Of a stretch of 64,000 bases of DNA, positions 37,735-49,163 are shown one piece after another. Made by a program: the position numbers and the translations under genes. The notes beneath the pieces are model-generated. The model did not search any database. It had not been told where the DNA came from and worked only from the letters and a program-made list of their open reading frames with translations. Within the stretch, counting starts at the first letter, position 1, and the number at the start of each line of letters is the position of its first letter. The DNA comes from Hedera helix. Lineage: Eukaryota > Streptophyta > Magnoliopsida > Apiales > Araliaceae. Where the stretch lies: contig OX359264.1 in NCBI GenBank assembly GCA_947179155.2, positions 60,599,202 to 60,663,201 on the forward strand, written 5' to 3'.

Positions 37735-40700
37735 TCATGGGTGGATTGCAAACGGCGTGTTGTGTGCCTCCATCATGATTTTATGCTTTAATTCAGGATC
37801 GTTAGGAACACAGAGTCGAGAGTTGACTCGAAGTATTCCTTTCTCGTCGATTCTTGCTTCGGGAATGGTACCTTCTTGTACTTTTTTTATCATGTTTATC
37901 AGTTCCGGATCGGTAGCTTGAGCAGCTTTAATTTTATCGATTAAAGCTGGTTCTACTCGCACGTGAGCAATCTTCGAGTGGGTCCCTGGTGTCTTTAGCT
38001 CTATCTCCATCTTTTGCAAGTCGTACAAAATACGTTTTTGTGTTGTCAGCAGTGCACTTGTACTCGCATAAGATTTTCTGCTCAAAGCGTCAGCTACAAC
38101 GTTCGCCTTTCCCGGGTGATACTGGATTGTGTGATCATAATCCTTCAACAGCTCAAGCCAACGTCGTTGTCGCATGTTGAGTTCCTTCTGGGTGAAGAAA
38201 TACTTGAGACTTTTATGATCCGTATAGATATCCACTTTCTCTCCATACAAGTAGTGTCTCCATATCTTCAACGCGAAAACGACTGCTGCCAACTCTAGAT
38301 CATGAGTAGGGTAATTTTTCTCATAATCTTTGAGTTGTCGAGAGGCATAGGCTATAACCTTTCCATGTTGCATAAGGACACAGCCTAGACCTTTGCCTGA
38401 AGCATCGCTGTATATGACAAATTCTCCCGATCCTGATGGAATGGTCAGAACAGGAGCTGAAACAAGTCTCCTCTTAAGCTCTTGAAAACTTTTCTCGCAT
38501 TGCTCGCTCCATATGAATTTTGTGTTTTTCCGAGTAAGCTGAGTTAATGGAGTGGCGATTCGAGAAAATCCTTCTACGAATCTCCGATAATAACCAGCTA
38601 GGCCCAGAAAATTTCGGACTTCGGTTACTGTCTTGGGTTGTTCCCAATTTAGTACCGTTTCAATCTTCGCAGGATCGACTGATATTCCTTGACTAGAAAT
38701 CACATGCCCAAGAAACGTGACCTCCTCAAGCCAGAACTCACATTTCTTCAACTTGGCATATAATTTGTTCTCACGGAGCTTCTGGAGTATCAATCTCAGG
38801 TGTTGTTCATGATCCTCACGACTTTTGGAGTATATGAGGATGTCATCAATAAAGACAACCACAAAATGATCCAAATATTCCTTGAATATTCGGTTCATTA
38901 TGTCCATGAAAGCTGCAGGAGCATTGGTTAGTCCAAAAGGCATGACTAAAAACTCATAATGCCCATAACGAGTTCTGAAAGCAGTCTTTGGAATGTCCTC
39001 AGCTTTAACCTTTAACTGATGATATCCAGAACGGAGATCAATCTTTGAGAAATGTTGAGCACCTTGTAATTGATCAAACATGTCATCAATTCGAGGTAAC
39101 GGATACCTGTTTTTGATGGTGACATGGTTCAATTCTCGGTAGTCAATGCACAATCTCATACTCCCGTCTTTCTTCTTCACAAATAGAACAGGAGCACCCC
39201 AAGGTGATGCACTCGGACGAATGAAACCAGTATCCAACAATTCCTGTAGTTGGACTTTTAACTCTTGAAGTTCAATGGGAGCCATTCGGTATGGAGTTTT
39301 GGAAATGGGCTTAGTACCGGGTTCAAGATCGATACAGAATTCAATTTCTCGGTTTGGGGGTAAGCCAGGAAGTTCCTCCGGAAAAACGTCAGGAAACTCA
39401 TTAACAATGGGAATATCATTCAAGTTTGACGTATTTTTGTTCAAATCAGTGACATGAGCTAAAAAGGCTTGACATCCGTTTTTCAATAAACGAATGGTTA
39501 TAAGGCTAGAAATAACAGTTATAGATTTTAATGGTTTAGTTGCTTGAATTTGCATGACAGGTTGATTAGGAATATGAAAACTAATAATCTTATGAAAACA
39601 ATCAATTTTAGCATGATGGGTAGTCAACCAATCAATTCCTAAAATCACATCAAATTCATGCATCTCCAAAGAAATAAGGTCAACAGGTAATGTGAGGTTG
39701 TTGATTTGAACTAGGCAAGATTTATAGACAGTAGATGTAATGGTCATTTCTCCTAATGGGGTTTCAACTGATAAGTCAAAGTCCAAATTTTCAGGAGTTA
39801 AGTTTAAACGCTGAGCACATGCAGGTGAGATAAAAGAATGGGTAGAGCCAGTATCTAACAAAGCGTAGACTTCACGAGAATTTATGAATAGCTTACCGGT
39901 TATCACCTCGTTCGAGTTTCGTGCCATTTGGGATGTCACAACAAAAGCTCTCCCTTGAACTACAGATTTTCCCTTATCCGCACTAGCTTTTGGTATCATC
40001 ATTGCAACTGGACTCGATTTTGTGGCAGGACAAAACCGCGCAAGATGACCCTCTTTCCCACAACTGTAGCACTTTTTGGACTGCAGTGTACAGTTTGGGC
40101 TGATGTGACCTTCCTGACCACACCTATAGCATCTCACTGGTGGTCGATCTTCTCCCCTTGAAACTGGGGTCGGTGCTGGTGCTGGTACTGGTGCTGGTGC
40201 CCTTCCATAATTATTATGGAATCTCTTTCTTTTGAAATTGTTCCCACTGGATTCTCCTATTCTGTTATTTGATGTGGAATTACCACCGAAGTGTTGGTTA
40301 CCTCCTCGATGGTTCTCGTTCCTGTGGTTGTTGTCATTCCTTTCTCTATGCTGATCATTAAGTCTTGGCTGCAATGTTTCATCTGTTTGCTCCACCCTTT
40401 GAGCCCTATCCACAACATCTGAATACAAACTGAATTTATGAGAGCTAAGTTGTTGACGAATTTTGAGTCTCAAACCTCTTGGGAACATCCGACTCATTCG
40501 TGCTTCGTCATCCACTAGATGGGTGGCAAAACGAGATAACTCGGCGAACTTAGCTTCATATTGGGAAACTGTCATGTTTCCCTGCTCCAGCTTAATGAAT
40601 TCCACCTCTTTCATATGGCGGATGCTTTCTGGGAAATACTTCTCGTTAAACAGTTCTTCGAATTCTGTCCAAGACATTTCGAGTGCTGAAGGTTGGATAC

Positions 40701-41112
40701 GTTTTACCGCTTCCCACCAATGGTCCGCCTCACCTCGTAACATAAAAGTGGCAAATGGCACCTTTTGATCATCAGCGCATTGTAAGACATCAAGTATTTT
40801 TGTCGTCTGCTTCAGCCATGCCTCCGCTTTGAGTGGGTCAGGCTTCCCGTGGAATTCAGGTGGTCCCAATTCTTTAAATTGCTTGACAGTGACCATCCTC
40901 AAATTACCAGCGTTTCTACCGTTATTATTGACTGGATTTCCTCTTGCTTGATTCTGTATGAACTGCATGAAATTCCTAAAGAATCCATCGTTCATCACGT
41001 TATCAGGAACATTATTTCCTGAGTTGGCAGGAGGATTGTTTGGGGCCTCCTGATTCTCGGCTACATTTGCTTCGGGTATTCCATAGTTAACCTCTTGATT
41101 TCCAGATGCCAT
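37735..41112 (-). CDS. Gypsy Gag-protease-RT-RNase H polyprotein, ended by TGA
   Basis: 1125 residues. Gag (about 60-270) with the WxxxF/EELFNEKYFP region, two CCHC knuckles (CYRCGQEGHISPNC and CYSCGKEGHLARFC, about 325-365), aspartic protease with LLDTGSTHSF (about 415), reverse transcriptase with FIDDILIYS, and RNase H with IYSDASGKGLG and YTDHKSL. The frame ends TGA in AIHP/GTKMY, at the start of integrase, where related polyproteins have Gly. The frame continues unchanged beyond the stop. The rest is intact, as expected of a young insertion. Confidence 0.95.
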   Translation of the reverse strand: MASGNQEVNYGIPEANVAENQEAPNNPPANSGNNVPDNVMNDGFFRNFMQFIQNQARGNPVNNNGRNAGNLRMVTVKQFKELGPPEFHGKPDPLKAEAWLKQTTKILDVLQCADDQKVPFATFMLRGEADHWWEAVKRIQPSALEMSWTEFEELFNEKYFPESIRHMKEVEFIKLEQGNMTVSQYEAKFAELSRFATHLVDDEARMSRMFPRGLRLKIRQQLSSHKFSLYSDVVDRAQRVEQTDETLQPRLNDQHRERNDNNHRNENHRGGNQHFGGNSTSNNRIGESSGNNFKRKRFHNNYGRAPAPVPAPAPTPVSRGEDRPPVRCYRCGQEGHISPNCTLQSKKCYSCGKEGHLARFCPATKSSPVAMMIPKASADKGKSVVQGRAFVVTSQMARNSNEVITGKLFINSREVYALLDTGSTHSFISPACAQRLNLTPENLDFDLSVETPLGEMTITSTVYKSCLVQINNLTLPVDLISLEMHEFDVILGIDWLTTHHAKIDCFHKIISFHIPNQPVMQIQATKPLKSITVISSLITIRLLKNGCQAFLAHVTDLNKNTSNLNDIPIVNEFPDVFPEELPGLPPNREIEFCIDLEPGTKPISKTPYRMAPIELQELKVQLQELLDTGFIRPSASPWGAPVLFVKKKDGSMRLCIDYRELNHVTIKNRYPLPRIDDMFDQLQGAQHFSKIDLRSGYHQLKVKAEDIPKTAFRTRYGHYEFLVMPFGLTNAPAAFMDIMNRIFKEYLDHFVVVFIDDILIYSKSREDHEQHLRLILQKLRENKLYAKLKKCEFWLEEVTFLGHVISSQGISVDPAKIETVLNWEQPKTVTEVRNFLGLAGYYRRFVEGFSRIATPLTQLTRKNTKFIWSEQCEKSFQELKRRLVSAPVLTIPSGSGEFVIYSDASGKGLGCVLMQHGKVIAYASRQLKDYEKNYPTHDLELAAVVFALKIWRHYLYGEKVDIYTDHKSLKYFFTQKELNMRQRRWLELLKDYDHTIQYHPGKANVVADALSRKSYASTSALLTTQKRILYDLQKMEIELKTPGTHSKIAHVRVEPALIDKIKAAQATDPELINMIKKVQEGTIPEARIDEKGILRVNSRLCVPNDPELKHKIMMEAHNTPFAIHP

Positions 41113-41297
41113 ACTAAACTGTGGTCACAAAATAAATGTTAGTTCAAATAAACTGACTCATCACTTCATGTCCCTATATTCAAATCAACTCATTAGATAA
41201 TAAAATCTAATTTAGGTAGGACATACTAGTGACTGATTCTATTCGTCTCTCCCCTCCTAGTTCTAACCCCAGATCTCCATTAAAGACCATATCCCTA

Positions 41298-41312
41298 AGC
41301 TCTGATGCAAAC
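41298..41312 (-). other. Primer binding site, tRNA-iMet type
   Basis: Directly inside the 5' LTR the minus strand reads TTTGCATCAGAGCTTAGG. ATCAGAGC matches the usual plant initiator-Met site (TGGTATCAGAGC), with three mismatches at its 5' side. Confidence 0.65.
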
Positions 41313-44300
41313 TGTGACGCCCCCAAATCTGAGCCCACACAGCCCAAACTTGAGTCGTCAAAAGACTACAACAAAATTATTACAATGAAATACAACGTAC
41401 AACAATACAGTGGATAATACAACACAACTAAGTCTTCATTATTATTGCCACACTATTTTATAACACGTGAAGACTATGATAGCTATCCCCGCACTCTCAC
41501 TCCATTCCCCGGCTAGACCCCGTTACGTTCTCATCTCCTGTTGAAAAACAATGGAACGAAAAGAAAGGGTGAGCTCAAATAGCCCAGTAAGAAATATCAT
41601 GACTAAGATAATGACGAATAAATTATCATTAGCCTTCAACAGTTGAGTTCTTGATAGAATACAATAGACTACAAGGTTTATATCAAAAACTGTAGTTAAA
41701 TTCTTAAACAACGTTCAGATCAATAATAGCAGCGGAATGAGCAATCTATTAGAAGAATAATGCAGACTATAATGTCCACTCGCTTCTCTTTTTTGTAAAA
41801 ATATCATCAACTTTTATCATCTGAAATACCATTAGTCATGATAATAAAAATTCACAGTTCCTGATCATAATCATGCAGATCAACAGTTCATATTTGCACT
41901 ACGGGCCAAAGACATTTAATATAACACCAACGGTCATGATTATACCAGATTCAGCCTTTGGTAATAATCATACCAATCAACAGTTCATCTTTGCACTACG
42001 GGCCAAAGATATTCAATAAAGCACCAACGGTCATGATTATACCAGATTCAGCCTTTGGTCATAATCATACCAACCAACAGTTCATCTTTGCACTACGGGC
42101 CAAAGAGAACATTCACCACGTGCCATAAAAGACACCGAACAGATGTATCGCCTTTAACCTAGTATATCGCCTTTAACCTATCATCTGTTCAACAATTATA
42201 TCACATCTGTGCCCCCGGCCACAGATATTCACAACAGCTTGATTCTTGATGATTAATACAAATAACAGTGATACAAATGATGAACAGAAGAACAGGATAA
42301 ACAATAAGTATCAGAAGTTTACTTTGTGCAGATTCAAATAATGTCCAAATTGCCAACATGATGTGGAGTGAAATTTAAAAATGATATTCAAGATCCACAG
42401 TTCAGAATAACGGTTACAGTTCAATAGAAAGGTTCACGTAAATAGGAAGGTTCAGTTGAAATAATGAAGTTCAACTATTATGGAACATATAATATTTTCA
42501 GGAATTATAGAAGCAATAGTTCCATAATAAGTTTCGATTTAGGAGTATGAAAGAAAATAATATCCCTTACCATAGCAGGTTTGATTAACAAACGATGAAG
42601 GAAATTAATATCCCTTACCATAGTAAGTTTGAATAATGGAAGATGAAAAAGATGGTATCCCTTATGAGTATAAAGGAAAATGATATCACTTACGAATATG
42701 GAATAAAAGTGTCATGTGATAATTCGTGTAGACAAATTATTTCCACACGAGACAAATAAAAAGGGTTATTCACCAACAGGCGATAATCCGCACCGTAAGG
42801 TTATTCCCATCAATTTGAATACGAATAGTTATTCACCAAACAGGCGATAATCCGCGCCGTAAGGTTATTCCCATCAATTTGAATACGAAGAGTTATTCAC
42901 CAAACAGGCGATAATCCGCACCGTAAGGTTATTCTCAAAGATTAATAAGGAATGAATACAAAAGGTTATTCACCAACAGGCGGTAAACCGCGCCGTAAGG
43001 TTATTCCCACAATTTAATACATGGAAGTAAATGGCACAAGAAAGAAACGATATTATTTTCGAGAATCAAAGAATGATAATCCCTTCAAGTAAGAAAGAAA
43101 ATAATATCCATTTATGATGATGAAAAGAATGATACCCCTTACCTTAACACGTGACTGGATATTGATTTAAATGAGGTTGATCAACCTATATTTTTATAAT
43201 AAAATTAGTAATTTCCACATATAAATTTCAAAGTGTATGATAACTCGTATAATATGAATTATCAAAATTATATATATTTAACATAATTTTTGTAGTATAA
43301 TATAACTACTTTTAAATAGTTTTAAAAATAATATTCCAAAATAAATCTTCCAAAGAAAGCTTTTAAAAATGAATCTTCTTAAAGAAGAGTCTTCTAAAGG
43401 AAGATTTGTGAATACCGTGAAAAATAGGAATTTATAAAATTACTACTCTTTAATAAAAGACTTACTTGAAAAATTCCTGCACTCCTTTTGGCTTTCAAAC
43501 TCTCAAAATAACCTTACTATTCTCAGAGAAAACTCATAAAATTCTTATAGAAAAATTTTATGTTTTAGGTGTGATTTTTCTATTCAGCTGAACAAGCTAT
43601 TTATAGGAGAAAATAAGGCACTATGCGTGGTAGGTGAACAGAAAAAAAATTCAGCAGAGGCTGCTGCGCAGCCTCCACCAACCCATTCCCAGCAAACACA
43701 TTTCTCACATTTCGTGTGGGCCCCACAGTGGGTCCCACATGTTTCTTACTATTCACTTACTATTCACGTCACTATTCACGTTACTATTTCAAATAGTAAA
43801 ATTAATTATTTTATTTTTTTATTTATTCTTCCTGTGAGTCCAACATATAAAATAATGTTACCATAATAATGTAAGAAACACGTTACATATTTTTATTAAT
43901 TTAATAATATAAATTACAGTATATTTGCTACTGTGACAATTATTAGATTCAATAATTTTAAACTACAGTGCACCAACAATTATTGACTCGATGATATGAA
44001 ATACAGTGTAATGACAATTATTGAATCAATAATGCAAAATACTGTGTAGCAACAATAATTGAATTGATAATATAAAATATTATGCAGTGACAATTATTGA
44101 TGAAATGATGCGTAACAGTTACGGTGTCAATAATATGAGACACTGTGCAATACCGTGTGCCACAATAAAATACCATAAATTACCGTATGCTACTATTCTT
44201 TTATCACCGGTATTTTAACAGTTAACACCGTTGACTATTTTTATTTAAAAAGGTTACTTCTGTCGTTTTCTATATCCGACAATTATTCCGTTGTGGGCTC

Positions 44301-44532
44301 CACCAATAATTAGTTATTTCGGCGCCGTCGTACGGCCCGAATATTCCCCGACAAAACGAATATTCCCCGACAAAACGAATATTCCCCGACAAAAAGAATA
44401 TTGTCCGACAAAATAAAATTTACACATAACATCCTTAACTTTCAATTTTGTCAATTTAACCATTTACTGTTTCAGGAAAAATATATATGAAGAAAAATTA
44501 AATTTTGTATTTCATAAATTCGGGGTCTTACA
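41313..44532 (-). repeat. Family-A 5' LTR
   Basis: Promoter LTR of the complete element; TATA box CTATAAATAG on the minus strand at 43606-43597. Next to TSD ACCTA at 44533-44537. Confidence 0.95.
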
Positions 44533-44893
44533 ACCTAAATTAGAAATGTCTCATTATTATCCACAAGAAATTCGTGTGAACTATAATTAGTATTCGAAAG
44601 AATTTCGTGCTGATAATAATAAGGCCTGATTTTCTATCTTTACACCTCAGTTTGAATTTGCAAATATATTTTTTATGTCTTATTCACAAGAACTTCTTGA
44701 AAATAACATATAGAAAATTGACTATGAAACCCACCCGACTAATCTAATTTGGGCAAGAATATTTCCCACAAACCAAACCCTAGCCGCATCCCACAAACTT
44801 AGCAATTAAAATTGAATATTGCAATCAGTTTAGGGCATTCACCAATATTTATTCTTACTCCATTCATCAACTTTTCTTGGTAAGATTTCTACC

Positions 44894-45117
44894 ATGGCTG
44901 AGAATATGTTTAATTTGATTTCTGTTACATTTTCTTCATCATCTAGTACGCAAATTCAAGATGAAAGTCTTCATCTTCAAGATTCATTCAATAATAATGA
45001 GATAATTCCTTATGTTGGTTAAAGTTTTGTCGCACTTCAAGATAATTTTTATAGAGATTATGCCAAATAAAATGGGCTTAAAATTAAAATTATGGCAATT
45101 AGAAAACATGTTGGTTC
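44894..45117 (+). pseudogene. FAR1-type MULE transposase N-terminus, degenerate
   Basis: After an ATG in good context (ACCATGG), the frame reads MAENMFNLISVTF, an acidic stretch, then IIPYVG, stop, SFVALQDNFYRDYAK, stop, NGLKIKIMAIRKHVGSND. The P-x-VG-x-F...FYxxYA...GxxIxxxxxRK pattern is that of the FAR1 DNA-binding domain found in MULE transposases and FHY3/FAR1. Two in-frame stops and no downstream transposase core make it a relic. It lies just inside the left TIR. Confidence 0.6.
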
Positions 45118-45480
45118 GAATGATATTAGTCAGTTCTGGTATTGACTGGAGCTAATCAAATTGTCGCATGACTCAATTAGGCATTTAGTATTCTACTATG
45201 TCAAAATGTATCAATGAAACTCTAGCTCATCCAACTAATCTTGCCTCAAAAAAATCCCACCCTAACCGCCTATCAAACTTATCATAAGGTCTCCAATTGA
45301 CCTTGCCTTCTATCATTCCGTTGATCTCCCCCCGATAAAAAAAACTAGATGATGATGAGGATTCTCTCGTCGATCCTTATATCTATCGCCGACAGAATAA
45401 GCACATATACGAGCCCTAAGAACAAGACGCCCTAATTTCGGTCTCAGTTGAAAACGACCGGGCCTAATTCTCTCATAAGC

Positions 45481-45980
45481 TTAGACTTGCAAATTTGTTA
45501 TACATGCATATATGGACTTAGTATTCTTCCTAGTTGCCTTGTGCAATGTTCTATATAAATATACTAGCACACCTACACCCCAAGCATACAATTGAATATC
45601 CTCTACTCGTTCTAATAACATTAAGTATTTGGGGTGGACATTGTTCTTATTTGAAATGAGAAACAACACTGCACCACAAAAGTATAAGACATACGATTTT
45701 GTATGTAACATGAGTTGGTAGTATGTATAATCCTTAGCTAATTGTCTAAATCTATCCCATAACCATGTCAAACTAATTCCTCCATGGGGGCATAGGCTTA
45801 CTCTTCATTGCCACCATGTTGGCCGTAGTGTTTTAGAAATAAGAATTTGGCATGACTTATAAGTCCACATGTTATTGGCTTTCCAATTACAGGAAGTCCA
45901 TAATTAAAGTGAAACGAATTAGTATTACCCATCCACAGCTCAACAAGTGCATATACCAAATGTGCATCACTTTTAAACAC
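45481..45980 (-). pseudogene. Plant mobile domain (PMD) protein, degenerate
   Basis: Two minus-strand blocks. The first (45980-45798) reads ALVELWMGNTNSFHF and GLPVIGKPITC. The second (45771-45481) reads TWLWDRF, TKSYVLYFCGAVLF, VHPKYLMLLE and the PMD signature YAWGVGVLVYLYRTLHKATR. This is the order of the plant mobile domain, known from MAIN/MAIL proteins and from Mutator and gypsy elements. A stop and frame change separate the blocks, and parts are missing. It lies opposite to the FAR1-like relic inside the same MULE, so it probably belonged to the element or was captured by it. Confidence 0.7.
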
Positions 45981-46268
45981 AATAGATGAATTTAAGAAAA
46001 CTCTAAAACAATTTTTTCTTAATATTTCTATTTGTTCCTCAATTTAATTCCATTCTAGAAATTTACTGCCACTTTCATGAGTAGATAAGGCATTCCTTTC
46101 CTATAATCATAAAATAAAAGGACAACAAATACAAAAAAAAAATATAAAAAAAATCATAATTTGCATGATATGTCATCAATATTATTTAATCACTTATGTT
46201 GAACATTGAATGGTTAAATTTGATGATAAGAAATAATGTACAAGGGCTGTGTTAGATAAAATTAAAAC

Positions 46269-47691
46269 TGTTAGGTTGATCTCCTGATATAAATGTATGG
46301 ATTTATAAAGTCTTTTATGTTGTACTAAGACTTAGATTTAAATAGATCAAAACTGTTAGGTTGATCTTTTGTTGTAATATAATCGTAGAATGGACTCTAC
46401 GATTTCAGTCAAGAAGACTCTACAATTAACAGACTCTACGATCAAGACAACCAAACGTAGAATGGACTCTACGATTTTGGCCAAGAAGACTCTACGACCA
46501 ACAGACTATGTTCTAAGCAAGAAGCTGTAGAACGAACTCTACGTTCAACAGTCTAACTGTAGAGTAAACTCTACGATGACAATAAGAGATGATCCTTTAC
46601 AGATCAATCACGACAGCAAGGATATTCGTAGAGTTGATCATAGAGGGTCGTTGAGCAAAAAGGCAAGAGACATCACGACTCTCAGATCAGAAGTTATTCC
46701 GTTCAAGAATTCAATCTTCATTGACATAACCAAAAAGCTTCTGCAAATCGATCAAAGTCAGAAAAGTCAGGGGACTGACCCAAGCGCACTATGCAACAGA
46801 AAGAAGACTTTCAAGGCAAAAAAGTCAGACGACTATGTCCTATCAGTCATATAGTATGGAAGGACCAAACGACTCTATGAAAGTTGGTAGGAACCTACGA
46901 CTGACATATCTGTCCCCAAGGAAAAAGAAAACAACCTTCTATGGACTAACGTGTCAGATCAAATAAAATCTCATCAGAGCATTAATGAGCTATATTAATA
47001 TAATATACAGTAGCTCTCCTCTATGAGGTAACGGAAAGAAACAAAAGCTCAAGCAGATGTTCCAACGGGAAGAAAACTGAAGCCCTCGCTTTTTAAATAC
47101 CAAGATCGGCAAAAGAAAATAGTAGCGAATTACACAAGAAAAATATACGCAAGAAGTTGAAAAGATCAAACTGATAAGAAAGCTTGCATTGCTACTAAGT
47201 CCTTCGAAAACTCAAGTTAAAAGCAACTTAGTAGCACATCCAAATCTACATCACTCCAGGAGAGTTCTTTGTGAACTAGAGTATCCAAGTCTGTTAGACT
47301 TGTAGAGTTCTTTGTGAACTAGAGTTCCAAGACTGCTGGTCTTGAAGGAATCTTAGTGATTCTGAATTTGTAAAAATATCCTTAGTGGATTTGCTGCTGG
47401 AAGAGCAGAACAGTGGAGTAGGAGTATTGTGAGCTCTGAACCACTTAAAACCTGGAGTCTTTCTTATTGTGTCTTTTAATTGTTATATCTGTCATATAAT
47501 TGCTTGTTGAATTTTTACTTTAACATATCAAGAAAAGGGTAACTAAATTGTATTCCGCTGTGTTAAACTTTTTGATTAAGTATTAATTAAAGAAAGATCG
47601 TTAAAGTAAAAGAAATTTTTGAAAAGTATCTATTCAACCCCCCCCCCCCCCCCTCCCCTTTAGATATCTATCGTGTCATTGGGAACTAACA
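46269..47691 (+). mobile_element. Copia-type solo LTR, likely
   Basis: TGTTAGGTTGATC occurs at 46269 and again at 46354, and CTAACA ends at 47691, giving TGTTAG/CTAACA inverted tips. The first part has many GACTCTACGA-type short repeats (46390-46575), and a 43-bp tandem duplication (GAGTTCTTTGTGAACTAGAG) lies at about 47263-47350. Near the end ATTCAACCCCC runs into a 16-base C run (47638-47653), as in LTRs of SIRE/Maximus-type Copia elements. No primer site follows. No matching duplication was found, so the left end is uncertain. Confidence 0.55.
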
Positions 47692-48572
47692 ACTTGATTT
47701 TAAAATTTATATAAAAATAAACCATAAATTCAATTCATACCTTATTATTCCAAACATATTCTGAAACATAGTTTTGTTGATCATAAAGAACACTATGATT
47801 GATTGGGTAAGGATTAAAATCCATATATATTATCCTACATTTAATAACAAAATTACATCAAAATGAAAAAAAAATTACCTACCTAATTTAACAAAACTAA
47901 CAACTATTAACACATGTTAACCTACGTTTAACCAAAAAAAAATTGAAAAACTAACACATATTAACTTATATTTAACAAAAAAAATTGAAAAAATTATCAA
48001 ACTACCTTATACAATGTAAAAATAGCAAGATTATTGCAAAACAAACTTTATAGATGTACTTTTCAACTTCAAAACTTGCAAGATTCTTCAAGGGTTGGCT
48101 ATGGACTCTCCAAATCGCCCAAATTGGGTAGCTAGCGCGGTTGCAATTCTAGGGTTTATGGGAATTCTTCTCGCCCAATTTGATATCTAGTTAGCTTGGA
48201 CGGCTCTGGGGTTTGTGAAAATTATGTCGCCCAATTCGATCTATTAGGTTTTATATGGGGGAGACTAAATAGATCCGCAAGAACTTTTTGTGAATAGATA
48301 ATAAAAAGTTTTCTGTATACTATCCACAAGAAATTCTTGCGGATATGAGATAATAAATAAATTTGCGAATTCAAACTAAGGGGCAAAGATGAAAAAACAG
48401 ACTTCATTACCATCCGTAAGAAGTTCTTGCATATACTAATTACTCTCCACAAGAACTTCTTATAAATAATAATGAGGCATTTCTAAGTTGGTTCATTCAA
48501 TATTGCAACAAACGGTTTAAGATAGGTTTGCTGAAAAATAATATATAACCAGCGATAACTATGGATCATCTC

Positions 48573-49163
48573 TTTATATGCATATTTGATGAGAGAGCTA
48601 GGTCTGCTGTTGCCTGCCCAATTTTTGGTGAGAACACCAATTTTGTTGAACATATTTAGAAAATAAAGTTACCAAATCTATGAGGCAGCGTATGTCTCCC
48701 AAGTTTTTCTAGTATTTTACAAAGAAGGAAAGAAACTTCACTCTATATATCGTATCTCCTATCAATCTCATCACAAACATATACATATATATATATATAG
48801 TCAAACTCTTTCTTTCTCTCTATGTTATCACAAATTTGGAAAACTTGTTTGTCCTAATATCATGAATCGATGACCCTAGCTCACTTAATTTTCTTCTGTA
48901 ATTTGCCCTTCTTAAATGAAACGCTCTTCTTCAATTCTTCTCGATAGTGACACTTCATTAATGCCAACCAGTTACCACTAGAAATGTCTATTTAACTAGT
49001 TGTATCACACCTTCTCTCTCTCATTTACTTCTAGCTACTTTCTCTTTGCTCTATATGCCATATCTCTCCAATTATTGTGTGAACATAAAACCCTAATTAA
49101 AATCTTGTAAAACTACAAAAACCAAAACAAACAAAAAACCCATATCACAATTCATTTCCATAT
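48573..49163 (+). other. Spacer and likely LSH promoter/5' UTR
   Basis: Contains CT-rich stretches at about 49010-49050 and ends in AC-rich leader sequence before the ATG at 49164. No other feature is clear. Confidence 0.4.

Larger units (their letters stand above)
33251..44532 (-). mobile_element. Complete Ty3/gypsy LTR retrotransposon (family A)
   Basis: LTRs at 33251-36470 and 41313-44532, both 3220 bp, flank a 4.8-kb interior read on the minus strand. ACCTA at 33246-33250 and 44533-44537 is a perfect target-site duplication. A purine tract (AAGGAGGGGAGGT) adjoins the 3' LTR and a tRNA-iMet-like primer site adjoins the 5' LTR. By eye the LTRs differ by one 1-bp indel, a 20-bp deletion and one extra copy of a CCGACAAAACGAATATT-type unit, with no substitution noticed, so insertion is recent. 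Gene order gag-PR-RT-RH-IN with a chromodomain-like tail and the long LTRs suggest the Tekay/Del chromovirus clade (inference). One nonsense codon splits the polyprotein. Confidence 0.97.
33167..48572. mobile_element. Mutator-like element (MULE) with long TIRs, interrupted
   Basis: Left end GAGATGATCTATAGTC (33167) and right end, read on the minus strand, GAGATGATCCATAGTT (48572) open inverted repeats of several hundred bases. The match runs through CGTTTGTTGCAATATT, past the inserted gypsy element (33251-44532), and on through GAAATG(T/C)CTCATTATTAT, TTTGAATT(T/C)GCAAAT and a (C/A)ACAAACC(A/C) stretch at about 44750-44790 against about 48140-48210. Without inserts the element is about 2.7 kb. 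Long TIRs plus a FAR1-type N-terminus and a PMD ORF inside point to a MULE. No clear 9-bp duplication could be picked out in the AT-rich flanks. It is the oldest layer in this nest. Confidence 0.75.

Noticed and set aside
46576..46854. Open frame of 92 codons
   Set aside because: Sits inside the Copia-type LTR; no retroviral or cellular domain seen.
46269..47691. TSD for the Copia-type LTR
   Set aside because: AAAAC on the left and ACTTG on the right do not match; I therefore keep the left boundary open.
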